Assembly (NCBI GenBank): GCA_045542355.1
Contig: JAZQKX010000031.1
Location: 62,001-126,000 of the forward strand
DNA: 64,000 nucleotides
Direction of reading: 5' to 3'
DNA from: UMGS1532 sp045542355
Lineage (GTDB): Bacteria; Bacillota; Clostridia; Oscillospirales; Acutalibacteraceae
Under the pieces are notes generated by a model. That model did no database searches and was not told the DNA's origin. It saw only the letters and a program-made list of their open reading frames with translations. Numbering within the stretch: position 1 is the first letter of the stretch; every line of letters begins with the position of its first letter. The position numbers and the translations under genes are program-made. This document shows, piece by piece, positions 14,646 to 23,240 of this stretch.

Positions 14646-15905
14646 ATGAAAACAACAATAGAAATTCTAAAGAATGCAAATGCCGTTAAAGCCCACATTC
14701 TTGAGCTTACAACCGAGGCTAAAAACAACGCCTTGCGGGTAATGGCTGAGAGTCTTTTAGACAGTCGGGATGAAATTTTAGAAGCCAACAGGCGCGATGT
14801 AGAGTCGGCAAGGGGTAATATCAGTGAGGTTATGATTGACCGACTGTTGCTCACCCCAGATAGAATAAAATCTATGGCACAGGGTATTTTAGAGGTGGCA
14901 GAGTTGCCCGACCCTGTGGGAAGATGTATAAGAGAGAACAACCGTCCCAATGGGCTTTCCATCAATAAGGTTTCGGTTCCTCTGGGTGTGGTGGCTATCA
15001 TTTACGAAAGCCGACCAAATGTTACCTCCGATGCGGCGGCGCTTTGTTTTAAAAGCGGAAACGTCTGTGTTCTCCGTGGTGGCAAAGAGGCCTATAATTC
15101 CTCGGCGGCTGTTGTTAAGGCTTTGCGGTGTGGTCTCAAAAAATGTCAGCTCCCCGAGGACTATATCCAGCTGGTTGAGGATATCACCCGCGCCAGTGCT
15201 ACTGAGCTTATGACTGCCACAGGGCTTGTGGATTTGCTTATCCCCCGAGGAGGAGCAGGGCTTATAAGAGCATGTGTGGAAAACGCCAAGGTGCCCTGTA
15301 TTGAAACGGGCACAGGTATATGTCATATATACGTGGATTCAACAGCCGACCTCAGTATGGCATTGGAAATATTGAATAACGCAAAAACATCCCGTCCCTC
15401 TGTCTGCAATGCCGCGGAGGTTTGCCTTGTAAACGAAGCGGTGGCAGAGAAGTTTTTACCAATGCTGAAGTCAAAACTATGCGACGATAGAAATGTCGAG
15501 GGTAAAATTCCCGTGGAATTGAGACTTTGTGAAGAAGCCGCAAAAATTATAGACGGCACTTCGGCAAAAGACACCGATTTCGATACGGAATTTTTGGATT
15601 ATATTCTGGCGGTGAAAATTGTAGAAAACGTTGATGAGGCTATAGCCCATATAAGGGAGCACTCAACAAGACACAGTGAGGCAATCATAACAAACACCGC
15701 CGAAAACGCTGATAAATTCACAAGACTCATTGACAGCGCCGCGGTGTATGTAAACGCTTCAACAAGATTTACCGACGGGGGAGAGTTCGGGTTGGGCTGT
15801 GAAATGGGCATTTCAACAGGAAGACTCCACGCTCGCGGTCCTATGGGCTTGGAGGAGCTTAACACCTATAAATACGTCATCAAAGGATGCGGACAAATCC
15901 GTTGA
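14646..15905 (+). CDS. proA: Gamma-glutamyl phosphate reductase
   Basis: NADPH-dependent reduction of glutamyl 5-phosphate to the semialdehyde, the second step of proline synthesis. The 419 residues match the family. Seen are the nucleotide-binding IIYESRPNVTSDAAALC and GLVDLLIPRGGAGLI, the catalytic cysteine region SRPSVCNAAEVCLVNE and the C-terminal FGLGCEMGISTGRLHARGP (split: FGLGCEMGIST, then GRLHARGPMG). The ATG follows the proB stop without a gap, implying translational coupling. Confidence 0.96.
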   Translation: MKTTIEILKNANAVKAHILELTTEAKNNALRVMAESLLDSRDEILEANRRDVESARGNISEVMIDRLLLTPDRIKSMAQGILEVAELPDPVGRCIRENNRPNGLSINKVSVPLGVVAIIYESRPNVTSDAAALCFKSGNVCVLRGGKEAYNSSAAVVKALRCGLKKCQLPEDYIQLVEDITRASATELMTATGLVDLLIPRGGAGLIRACVENAKVPCIETGTGICHIYVDSTADLSMALEILNNAKTSRPSVCNAAEVCLVNEAVAEKFLPMLKSKLCDDRNVEGKIPVELRLCEEAAKIIDGTSAKDTDFDTEFLDYILAVKIVENVDEAIAHIREHSTRHSEAIITNTAENADKFTRLIDSAAVYVNASTRFTDGGEFGLGCEMGISTGRLHARGPMGLEELNTYKYVIKGCGQIR

Positions 15906-15917
15906 GGAGGGAAACAG

Positions 15918-16706
15918 ATGTATACATTTGGTTTTATCGGTTGCGGAAACATGGGCGGAGCCTTGGCAACCGCAACTGCAAAGAGCGGTATAACGGGAAG
16001 TAAGCTTATGCTATCCGATGCAGAGGAACAAAGGGCAAGGGCGCTGGCTAAAGAGCTGGGGGGAACGGTTGCCAAAAATTCAGGAATAGCCGAGGGCTGT
16101 GACTATATTTTCCTTGGAGTAAAGCCGAATCTTGTAAAATCGGTTTTGGAAGAAATTAAGCCGAAATTAAGCGACAACACTGTGCTTATAAGCATGGCGG
16201 CAGGACTTAGCATAGCTTCCATAAAAGAGTGGGTAGGGGACATTCCCACCATCCGCATTATGCCAAACACCCCCGTAAGGGTTGGCAAGGGTACAATTCT
16301 TTATGCTCTCGATAATGTTACTGAGGCTATGAAAGAGGGCTTCTTAGAGGCTTTGGCAATGGCAGGTGAACTTGTAGAAATCCCAGAAAAGCTCATCGAT
16401 GCAGGTAGCGCGGTTTCAGGTTGCGGTCCCGCATTTGGATATATGTTCATCGAAGCTCTGGCAGACGGCGGAGTAAAATGCGGTCTTCCCAGAGCCGACG
16501 CTTTAAAACTTGCGGCGTCAACACTTTTGGGAGCAGCCCAAATGGTGTTGAAAACCAACGAGCATCCCGAAAAGCTTAAGGATGATGTGTGTAGTCCAGG
16601 CGGAAGTACAATAGCCGGTGTACATGCCCTTGAAAAAGGTGGCTTCAGAAGCAATGTAATAGGTTGTGTTGAAGCGGCATACAAGCGAACAAAAGAATTA
16701 GTTTAA
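15918..16706 (+). CDS. proC: Pyrroline-5-carboxylate reductase
   Basis: Last step of proline synthesis. The 262 residues are the usual length. Visible are the Rossmann motif GFIGCGNMGGALATA at the N-terminus, GVKPNLV, the conserved RIMPNTP and SGCGPAF in the dimer-forming helical domain, and DDVCSPGGSTIAGV near the C-terminus. The gene is preceded by GGAGGG and lies 12 bases after proA, which completes proB-proA-proC in pathway order. Confidence 0.96.
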   Translation: MYTFGFIGCGNMGGALATATAKSGITGSKLMLSDAEEQRARALAKELGGTVAKNSGIAEGCDYIFLGVKPNLVKSVLEEIKPKLSDNTVLISMAAGLSIASIKEWVGDIPTIRIMPNTPVRVGKGTILYALDNVTEAMKEGFLEALAMAGELVEIPEKLIDAGSAVSGCGPAFGYMFIEALADGGVKCGLPRADALKLAASTLLGAAQMVLKTNEHPEKLKDDVCSPGGSTIAGVHALEKGGFRSNVIGCVEAAYKRTKELV

Positions 16707-16735
16707 AAGACATTTAATATAAAGGAGTTATAATT

Positions 16736-17977
16736 ATGAACAGAACGATGGACTTCCTCAAAAGCTACGACCCTGAGCTCGGAAATGCGATAGAGGCGGA
16801 ATATAACCGTCAGCAGAGCTGTATTGAGCTTATCGCATCTGAAAACTTTGCTTCTAAGGCAGTAATTTCAGCTATGGGCACAGTGCTTACAAATAAATAC
16901 GCCGAGGGTTACCCAGGCAAGAGATATTATGGAGGCTGTCAGTGTGTCGATGTGGTTGAAGAAATAGCAAGAAAAAGGGCTTGTGAGCTATTCCACGCAG
17001 AACATGCAAACGTTCAACCTCATTCGGGCGCACAGGCAAACTTAGCTGTTTATTTCGCGCTTCTTAATCCTGGTGATACAGTTCTTGGAATGAACCTGGC
17101 TCACGGTGGTCACCTTACCCATGGTAGCCCCGTTAATATGTCGGGTAAGTATTACAACTTCGTGCCTTACGGTGTTGATTCCGAAACAGGCAGAATTGAT
17201 TATGACGTTTTGGAAACTCTTGCAAAAGAGTGTCAGCCCAAGCTCATCGTTGCCGGTGCATCAGCATATCCCAGAATTATCGATTTCAAGCGAATCAGCG
17301 AAATTGCCAAAACAGTCGGCGCACTCTTTATGGTTGATATGGCTCACATTGCAGGTCTTGTTGCGGCGGGTGTTCATCCCTCTCCTGTACCTTATGCCGA
17401 TGTTGTTACCACCACCACCCATAAGACTCTCCGCGGTCCTCGTGGCGGTATGATTCTTTGCCGCGAGGAGTTGGCAAAAGATATCGACAAGGCTATTTTC
17501 CCTGGTTGTCAGGGCGGTCCTTTGGAGCATATTATTGCCGCCAAGGCGGTTTGTCTCGGCGAAGCATTGAAACCTGAGTTTAAGGAATATCAAAAACAAG
17601 TTGTGGGGAACGCCAAGGCTTTCGAGGCTCAGCTTTTAGCCGAGGGCTTCGATTTGGTATCAGGCGGTACCGACAACCATCTTCTGCTTGTTGACCTCCG
17701 TCCGATGGGTCTCACAGGTAAAGAAATGGAGCATCGACTCGACGAGGTTAATATCACAGTTAATAAGAACGCTATTCCCAACGACCCCGAGAAGCCATTT
17801 GTTACCAGTGGTATCCGTGTAGGTACACCTGCTGTGACCTCTCGCGGACTCAAAGAGGAGGACTTGAAGACCATCGCAACCCTTATCAGCAAATGCGCTA
17901 AGGATTTTGAGGGCACAAAGGCAGAAGTTAAGGCAACGGTTGCAGAAATCTGCGCTAAATATCCTTTATACAAATAA
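16736..17977 (+). CDS. glyA: Serine hydroxymethyltransferase
   Basis: PLP enzyme that converts serine and tetrahydrofolate to glycine and methylene-tetrahydrofolate, the main source of one-carbon units. 413 residues. The PLP-lysine segment is VVTTTTHKTLRGPRGG, with GHLTHGSPVN and MVDMAHIAGLVAAG upstream. AAAGGAG lies before the ATG, 29 bases after proC. Its place between proC and an Lrp/AsnC regulator makes it part of an amino-acid operon. Confidence 0.97.
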   Translation: MNRTMDFLKSYDPELGNAIEAEYNRQQSCIELIASENFASKAVISAMGTVLTNKYAEGYPGKRYYGGCQCVDVVEEIARKRACELFHAEHANVQPHSGAQANLAVYFALLNPGDTVLGMNLAHGGHLTHGSPVNMSGKYYNFVPYGVDSETGRIDYDVLETLAKECQPKLIVAGASAYPRIIDFKRISEIAKTVGALFMVDMAHIAGLVAAGVHPSPVPYADVVTTTTHKTLRGPRGGMILCREELAKDIDKAIFPGCQGGPLEHIIAAKAVCLGEALKPEFKEYQKQVVGNAKAFEAQLLAEGFDLVSGGTDNHLLLVDLRPMGLTGKEMEHRLDEVNITVNKNAIPNDPEKPFVTSGIRVGTPAVTSRGLKEEDLKTIATLISKCAKDFEGTKAEVKATVAEICAKYPLYK

Positions 17978-17998
17978 TTTCGAAAAGAGTGAACAATT

Positions 17999-18481
17999 AT
18001 GAATTTCAAACTTCTTAAATTACTCAATAAAAACTGTCGCAAAACCGACGAGGAGATTTCGGTTTTAACAGGCAGCACAGAGGCAGAGGTAAATAGAGAA
18101 ATTACCCAGCTTGAAAAGGATGGAGTTATCCGTGGCTACAAGGCAGTTATCGACTGGGAGCGCCTTGACAATACCTATGTTTCTGCAATAATTGAGCTTA
18201 CCGTTACTCCAAAAGCAGGTGCTGGTTTTGAGGAGGTAGCAAAAAAGGTTATGAAATACCCCGAGGTCGAAAGCGTATATCTCATGTCGGGTGTTTACGA
18301 CCTTAACGTAGTTGTTAAAGGAAAGACTTTCCAGGAGGTTGCCATGTTTGTGGCAAAGGAGCTTTCAACCCTCGAGAATGTTACCGCAACCACCACCCAT
18401 TTTGTGCTTCGTCGTTATAAGGAGCTTGACGTGGAGCTGTTTGACGACAAGGGCGACGACAGGGGGAGCTTTTCGTTTTGA
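17999..18481 (+). CDS. Lrp/AsnC-family transcriptional regulator
   Basis: 160 residues. The N-terminal 60 residues form the winged helix (KTDEEISVLTGSTEAEVNRE, then KDGVIRGYKAVIDWE) and the rest is the RAM/AsnC effector domain (VYLMSGVYDLNVVVKGKT). It differs from classical Lrp in having an acidic tail. The stop codon overlaps the TTG start of the following aminotransferase gene (TTGA), so the pair is translationally coupled. The regulator may sense an amino acid that is the product or substrate of that enzyme (inference). Confidence 0.88.
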   Translation: MNFKLLKLLNKNCRKTDEEISVLTGSTEAEVNREITQLEKDGVIRGYKAVIDWERLDNTYVSAIIELTVTPKAGAGFEEVAKKVMKYPEVESVYLMSGVYDLNVVVKGKTFQEVAMFVAKELSTLENVTATTTHFVLRRYKELDVELFDDKGDDRGSFSF

Positions 18482-19653
18482 TTGATTATAATAAAATTCT
18501 TAACCCCGCTGTTACGGAAATAAAGCCATCGGGCATCAGAAAGTTTTTCGATATCGCCGAAACCATGGCTGATGTTATTTCTCTGGGTGTTGGAGAGCCG
18601 GATTTTCCGACCCCGTGGCAGATACGAAGCGCGGGAATAAAATCCTTGGAGGAAAGCAAAACAAGATACACCTCCAACCGCGGTCTTGGTAAGCTTAGGG
18701 AAACAATATCCCAATATACCGCAAGAAAGTGTGGAGTAAGCTATCAACCTGAGGATGAAATTCTTGTAACTGTAGGCGGTAGTGAAGCCATAGATATGTC
18801 AATTCGCGCCCTTGTTGCAGCAGGGGAAGAAGTTATAATACCTCAGCCCAGTTACGTGTGCTATGAACCAATTGTGAAATTGGTGGGGGGCATACCGGTT
18901 ATTATCGAGACCAAGTCGGAAAACGGCTTCAAGCTAACTGCCGACGAGCTACGCGGTGCAATAAGTCCTAATACCAAGGCTCTGATTTTGCCATATCCCT
19001 GTAATCCCACAGGCGCTATAATGGAAAAAGAGGATTTAGAGGCTATTGCTGAGGTTTTGAGAGATACCAACATAATAGTTATATCGGATGAAATCTACGC
19101 TGAGCTTACCTACGGTGGCAATCGTCATGTTTCTATAGCCTCAATAGATGGTATGCAGGAGCGCACCATTCTCATAAACGGTTTCTCAAAAGCATTTTCT
19201 ATGACAGGTTGGCGCTTAGGCTATGCTTGCGGTCCTAAGGAGTTGCTTACCCAGATAACCAAGATACATCAGTATGCAATCATGTGCGCTCCCACAATGT
19301 CGCAATATGCCGCCATTGCCGCTATGACCTCCTGTGATGAGGTTGTTGCCGAAATGGTGGAGGAATACGACATGCGCCGCCGTCTTATTGTAAACGGCTT
19401 TAACAAGTTAGGACTTACATGTCACGAGCCTAAGGGAGCTTTCTATGCATTCCCGTCCATAAAAACCACAGGTCTTTCCAGCGAGGAGTTCTGCGAAAAA
19501 TTGCTTTATTCCAAGCAGGTAGCAATAGTCCCCGGCACCGCTTTCGGTGACTGTGGCGAGGGATTTGTCCGAGCCTCATATTGCTATTCCACAGACCACA
19601 TAAAGAAAGCCCTCCAGAGAATCGGAGAATTCCTGGAAGAGCTGAAAAAATAA
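18478..19653 (+). CDS. Class I/II PLP-dependent aminotransferase
   Basis: 391 residues, fold type I. Visible are the N-terminal VISLGVGEPDFPTP, LPYPCNPTGA (PLP-phosphate/substrate region), VISDEIYAELTYG (Asp contacting the pyridine nitrogen) and the PLP lysine in INGFSKAFSMTGWRLGY. The sequence resembles PatA/aspartate-type enzymes, but the amino donor cannot be read from it. The start is a TTG whose last two bases are the first two of the regulator's TGA, with GGGGGAG upstream. It is the last gene of the operon that begins with prmA. Confidence 0.92.
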   Translation: MIDYNKILNPAVTEIKPSGIRKFFDIAETMADVISLGVGEPDFPTPWQIRSAGIKSLEESKTRYTSNRGLGKLRETISQYTARKCGVSYQPEDEILVTVGGSEAIDMSIRALVAAGEEVIIPQPSYVCYEPIVKLVGGIPVIIETKSENGFKLTADELRGAISPNTKALILPYPCNPTGAIMEKEDLEAIAEVLRDTNIIVISDEIYAELTYGGNRHVSIASIDGMQERTILINGFSKAFSMTGWRLGYACGPKELLTQITKIHQYAIMCAPTMSQYAAIAAMTSCDEVVAEMVEEYDMRRRLIVNGFNKLGLTCHEPKGAFYAFPSIKTTGLSSEEFCEKLLYSKQVAIVPGTAFGDCGEGFVRASYCYSTDHIKKALQRIGEFLEELKK

Positions 19654-19671
19654 AACATAAAACCATTTAAC

Positions 19672-19718
19672 ACACGCACCCATCCCAAATTCTTGAAAGG
19701 AATTCGGGATGGGTGTGT
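19672..19718. terminator. Hairpin between convergent genes
   Basis: CACCCATCCC and GGGATGGGTG form the core of a long stem with internal AAATTC/GAATTC pairing. There is no T-run on the plus strand and a T-rich one on the minus strand, so it fits the end of cca better than that of the aminotransferase gene. Confidence 0.55.
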
Positions 19719-19757
19719 ACTATAAATGCAGGTTAAATGATATATGAATGTACAATA

Positions 19758-20927
19758 CTAATTAAAATATACAGATAGAATGTTGTACAACTTTTCAGGT
19801 TCGTTCAGGTTGGGGTTGCGCAAAACTTCATCGAGGAGTCTGCTCTGAATTTTGCTTATTTCTTCCCCCTCAAAACCTAAAGCTTTGATATCCCCGCCCT
19901 TTAATGCTAACATTTCCAAGCAGTAAGGATGCCCGTTAATTCGCGCATTTTCTAAAGCATCAAGTAAGGGTGATGGGTCGGTATCGTTAAGAATTCCGTA
20001 ACTTCTTATAGCCTCGGCACAGCCCTCATAGCCCAATTCTGTTATTCTAGGTTTTATGAATTCAAGCCTCAGATTTTCACGCCCAATAATTTGATGGTTT
20101 GCAAGAGCCTGACTTTTTTGCATATTGCTTAATTTCAGCCTATTGCAAACCGATTTTATATCTGCTTTACAAAGCAGAGTTAAAGCGGCTAACCTTAAAA
20201 GCGGGGAGCAGGGAAGTCGGTCTAAAGCCTCTGTTTCACCGCAGACTTTAAGGCCAAAGCTTTCAAGACCCTTAGCATTAATTATCTTAGAAACAAGAGA
20301 TGGAGTCTTGCCCTCTAAGGTTTTGAGAAGCTCAACGGCTATTCTCTCGGCACTGACCTCACAAAGAGTGTGGGCGTTTTTCGTAATGGAATCAAGTGTT
20401 TTTTGCTCTATTTCAAATCCTAATCTAGACGAAAAGCGTATTCCTCTCAGCATTCTCAGAGCATCCTCTGAAAAGCGTTTATCGGGCTCGCCAACAGTGC
20501 GGATTATTCCGTTGTTTATATCCTCTTTACCGCCAAAAGGGTCGCATAATCCAAGCTTTGAATTGTAGCCCATAGCGTTCACAGTGAAATCCCGTCTTGA
20601 TAAATCAAGCTTGAAATCGTCGGTAAATTCCACGCTTTCGGGTCGGCGGTGGTCATGATATTCGCCGTCGATTCTGTATCTTGTGATTTCGTAGTTCTCG
20701 TCGTCAATAACCACCGTTACCGTGCCATGCTTTATGCCGGTTGGTATAACCTTTGAAAACAGTTCCATCGTCACTTCACAGGGCGCGTTTGTGGCAATAT
20801 CGTAGTCCTGAGGGGAGAGTCCCATCAGCCTGTCTCTCACGCATCCGCCTACACAGTGCGCCTCGTATCCTGTTTCCTCATAGCGGCTTAGAATATATTC
20901 CACATTCTTTGGCAACTCGAATTCCAT
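19758..20927 (-). CDS. cca: tRNA nucleotidyltransferase (CCA-adding/poly(A) polymerase family)
   Basis: 389 residues from the ATG at 20927, which has GGGAGGTG just upstream; an in-frame GTG six codons earlier overlaps this SD. The N-terminal catalytic domain shows HCVGGCVRDRLMG and the carboxylate pair in DYDIATNA, followed by RRPESVEFTDD, DLSRRDFTVNAM and the nucleotide-selecting EDALRMLRGIRF. The shorter C-terminal part has no HD domain. Repair or synthesis of tRNA 3' ends is expected. It lies 30 bases after tcdA, downstream of tRNA-Leu, so a tRNA-maintenance cluster is plausible. Confidence 0.92.
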   Translation of the reverse strand: MEFELPKNVEYILSRYEETGYEAHCVGGCVRDRLMGLSPQDYDIATNAPCEVTMELFSKVIPTGIKHGTVTVVIDDENYEITRYRIDGEYHDHRRPESVEFTDDFKLDLSRRDFTVNAMGYNSKLGLCDPFGGKEDINNGIIRTVGEPDKRFSEDALRMLRGIRFSSRLGFEIEQKTLDSITKNAHTLCEVSAERIAVELLKTLEGKTPSLVSKIINAKGLESFGLKVCGETEALDRLPCSPLLRLAALTLLCKADIKSVCNRLKLSNMQKSQALANHQIIGRENLRLEFIKPRITELGYEGCAEAIRSYGILNDTDPSPLLDALENARINGHPYCLEMLALKGGDIKALGFEGEEISKIQSRLLDEVLRNPNLNEPEKLYNILSVYFN

Positions 20928-20957
20928 TATTTCACCTCCCACCAAATTTTTTAAAAG

Positions 20958-21662
20958 CTATTTAATCAAATCTTTTATAATTTCCCCCGCCATTATAAGC
21001 CCCATAACAGGGGGGACAAAGGGCAGACTGCCTGTGTTTGGCTTTCCGCTGTTGCCTGAGAATTGCACCTGGGGTTTTATTGCTTCTTCCTTTGAATATA
21101 CCACCTTGAGCTTTTTAACGTCTCGTGCTTTCAGTTCTCGGCGCATTACCTTTGCCAAGGGGCAAACGCTGGTTTTGTATATGTCTGTAACTTCGAATGC
21201 AGTGGGGTCAAGCTTGTTGCCAGCCCCCATGGCTGAAATGATGGGAACTCCCGCTCTTTCAGCTCTGCATATAAGCTCGATTTTGGCGGTTACCGTGTCG
21301 ATAGCGTCGGCAATATAATCATATTGCTCTAAGGGAAAATCGTCGGCATTTTCGGGCAGATAAAAGGTCTTGTGGGTGTTTACATCTGCATCGGGGTTAA
21401 TGTCAAGAATTCGGTTTTTCATAACCTCCACCTTGTCTTGTCCCACTGTGCTGTGCAGCGCCACAATCTGTCTGTTTATATTGCTTACACTCACCGTGTC
21501 TCGGTCGATAAGGTCAATGGTGCCCACACCCGCTCTCGCTAAAGCTTCAGCGACATATCCGCCAACACCTCCAACGCCAAACACCGCTACTCGTGAGTTG
21601 TTCAATTTTTCAACACTGCCATTGCCTAAAACCGCGGCAGTTCTTATAAATCTTTCGTCCAT
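20958..21662 (-). CDS. tcdA: tRNA threonylcarbamoyladenosine dehydratase
   Basis: E1-like ThiF/HesA-fold enzyme that cyclises t6A37 of tRNA. From the ATG at 21662 it has 234 residues and begins MDERFIRTAAVLG. The ATP-binding block is VAVFGVGGVGGYVAEALARAG, here given in two parts: VAVFGVGGVGGYVAE then ALARAG. It is followed by DRDTVSVSNINRQ and the Asp of DAIDTVTAK. The chosen start has GGTGAT five bases upstream; the in-frame GTG four codons earlier overlaps that SD. It precedes cca on the same strand. Confidence 0.88.
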   Translation of the reverse strand: MDERFIRTAAVLGNGSVEKLNNSRVAVFGVGGVGGYVAEALARAGVGTIDLIDRDTVSVSNINRQIVALHSTVGQDKVEVMKNRILDINPDADVNTHKTFYLPENADDFPLEQYDYIADAIDTVTAKIELICRAERAGVPIISAMGAGNKLDPTAFEVTDIYKTSVCPLAKVMRRELKARDVKKLKVVYSKEEAIKPQVQFSGNSGKPNTGSLPFVPPVMGLIMAGEIIKDLIK

Positions 21663-21730
21663 ACAAATCACCAAAATAATTTATTGCATTTATATTATAC
21701 AACAAAACTCCAATAAAAGAAACAAAAAAA

Positions 21731-21766
21731 TAAAATCCCTGGAACTAAGAAGTTCAAGGGATTTAT
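21731..21766 (-). terminator. Terminator behind tRNA-Leu
   Basis: On the minus strand AAATCCCTTGAACT and AGTTCCAGGGATTT pair with one mismatch/bulge, followed by a long T-rich stretch directly downstream of the tRNA 3' end. Confidence 0.75.
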
Positions 21767-21767
21767 T

Positions 21768-21854
21768 TGGTGCCGCTGACCGGACTTGAACCGGTACGTT
21801 GTCGCCAACGAGGGATTTTAAGTCCCTTGTGTCTGCCAATTCCACCACAGCGGC
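21768..21854 (-). tRNA. tRNA-Leu (anticodon UAA)
   Basis: 87 nt with an encoded CCA. Acceptor arms GCCGCTG and CAGCGGC pair perfectly. The anticodon stem GGGA/TCCC encloses CTTAAAA with anticodon TAA. A long variable arm and the T-loop GGTTCAAGTCC are present, as in class II tRNAs. Confidence 0.95.
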
Positions 21855-22102
21855 ACAGCGTTATAATTATATATTGATTGAGTTGAAATGTCAAGAGAAA
21901 AGTTATGCTTTTATTTAAATTTTTTATAGATAATACTACTGAACGCTTTACCTGAAAAATATAAAGTATTATTATGTTACCGATTTTAATATAAACATGC
22001 ATGGATGGATTATATTTTTAAGCAGTAATTTTTATAATTCTTGCCTTGCGGTCATAGCCCTCACCACAACACCAACTGTTGTTATATCAATACATTTTTT
22101 AA

Positions 22103-22131
22103 GAATATTTAAGTCATGGCCATCATATATC
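22103..22131 (+). promoter_or_regulatory. Sigma-E-like sporulation promoter for spoIIID
   Basis: GAATATT (22103-22109) matches the -35 consensus KMATATT in full; after 14 bases CATATATC (22124-22131) matches the -10 consensus CATACAAT at six of eight positions. It lies 29 bases upstream of spoIIID. The rest of the 305-base gap after tRNA-Leu is AT-rich with no other element that I can see. Confidence 0.6.
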
Positions 22132-22159
22132 TTAAATAACACGATTAGAAGGTGATGGT

Positions 22160-22408
22160 ATGAAAAGTGACTTTAGAAACCGCGCCGAAGTTTTTGGCGG
22201 ATACATAGTTGAAAATAAAGCCACAGTGCGTTCCACAGCGGCGAAGTTCAATATTTCAAAATCCACCGTGCATAAGGATGTGTCCGAAAGGCTGAAAAAT
22301 ATAAATCCGCGTCTATACAAAGATGTTAAAGAGGTGCTTGAGGTAAATAAAAGTGAACGTCATATTAGAGGTGGTATGGCGACGAGAAGAAAATACAGAG
22401 GCTGTTAA
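22160..22408 (+). CDS. spoIIID: Sporulation transcription factor SpoIIID
   Basis: 82-residue DNA-binding protein that switches gene expression in the mother cell during sporulation. The helix-turn-helix is TVRSTAAKFNISKSTVHKDV at about residues 27-46, followed by the basic C-terminal segment MATRRKY. Length and sequence match the family. AGAAGGTGAT lies before the ATG, and a sigma-E-like promoter lies upstream. A hairpin with a T-run follows at 22433-22469. Its presence indicates that the organism makes or once made endospores. Confidence 0.95.
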   Translation: MKSDFRNRAEVFGGYIVENKATVRSTAAKFNISKSTVHKDVSERLKNINPRLYKDVKEVLEVNKSERHIRGGMATRRKYRGC

Positions 22409-22432
22409 GCGAATTTACTGCTGACAGTTTTG

Positions 22433-22469
22433 CGGCAATCGGTGAATACGGTTGCCGTTTAGTTTTTTT
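22433..22469 (+). terminator. Terminator behind spoIIID, overlapping the next SD
   Basis: CGGCAATC (22433-22440) pairs with GGTTGCCG (22450-22457), followed by TTTAGTTTTTTT. The AGGAG of the next gene starts at once after the T-run, so it may act as an attenuator. Confidence 0.7.
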
Positions 22470-22481
22470 AGGAGTGTTTTC

Positions 22482-23159
22482 ATGTTTGTGCTTATAAATC
22501 CAGTGGAACAAAGGAGAAAAATCAGGAGAATAATCTATCCTCAAAGGGTGGAAATGGGAGACAAGTATTATTATTCTCAAAAGTTGCCAATAATTAAGGG
22601 GATACCCCAGTGGCAAGGCTTAGTTACATCGGAGAAATTGCTATTGCCCCGCGATCTTAAAGCACCGTCTGAGATTAAGGTTTTCGGTGGGTACGAATGG
22701 CAACTTGTACTGGCGGCAGAGAAGCTGAAACAAAGGCTTATGATAGAAAAATGTGATTTGATTTTTTTCGATAAAGAGGGAAGACACAGCGGATTGCTTT
22801 CCCGCTTGGCGCAGTATGCCCGAAACACAGCTGTAATAAGCGGTAATATAAACTTTTATCTTAAACAAACAGAGGAAATATACCGCAGATTGGGATGTTA
22901 CGTTTGCATAAATACAACCATCGGGCTACAAGTTGGCTATGCTTTCATAACCGATATGGATGAGTCGGTAAACATCAAGTCGGGATTTCGAGCGGTGACT
23001 GTGAATTCCTTGGGTGAAGCGGATATAAAACTTCCACATGAATATTCCAGATATTTCCCAAAGGCCGTGTCCAAATGTGGATTAAGTGAAGCTCTTTATT
23101 CGGCTTGTGGTATTGGTAGGCTGAGAGATTATGTCCATGAGAGTAAAAACGACTTGTAA
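22482..23159 (+). CDS. Protein of unknown function downstream of spoIIID
   Basis: 226 residues from the ATG at 22482, which has TAGGAG eight bases upstream. It is soluble by composition. A hydrophobic/charged alternation in CDLIFFDKEGRHSGLLSR and the segment NTAVISGNINFYLKQTEEIYRR suggest an alpha/beta fold with a nucleotide- or phosphate-binding look, but I see no clear P-loop or catalytic signature. It is separated from spoIIID only by a terminator-like hairpin, so sporulation-linked expression is possible. Function unknown. Confidence 0.7.
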   Translation: MFVLINPVEQRRKIRRIIYPQRVEMGDKYYYSQKLPIIKGIPQWQGLVTSEKLLLPRDLKAPSEIKVFGGYEWQLVLAAEKLKQRLMIEKCDLIFFDKEGRHSGLLSRLAQYARNTAVISGNINFYLKQTEEIYRRLGCYVCINTTIGLQVGYAFITDMDESVNIKSGFRAVTVNSLGEADIKLPHEYSRYFPKAVSKCGLSEALYSACGIGRLRDYVHESKNDL

Positions 23160-23182
23160 TTTTTACGAGTCTGATGTATAAT
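23154..23182 (+). promoter_or_regulatory. Promoter for the M50 protease/scp operon
   Basis: TTGTAA (23154-23159, ending in the stop codon of the previous gene), 17-base spacer, TATAAT (23177-23182). Confidence 0.6.
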
Positions 23183-23240
23183 AAAATGAATATTTATATA
23201 AATTACTATGAAATACGTTAAATACGGAGTTGAAGTTTGA

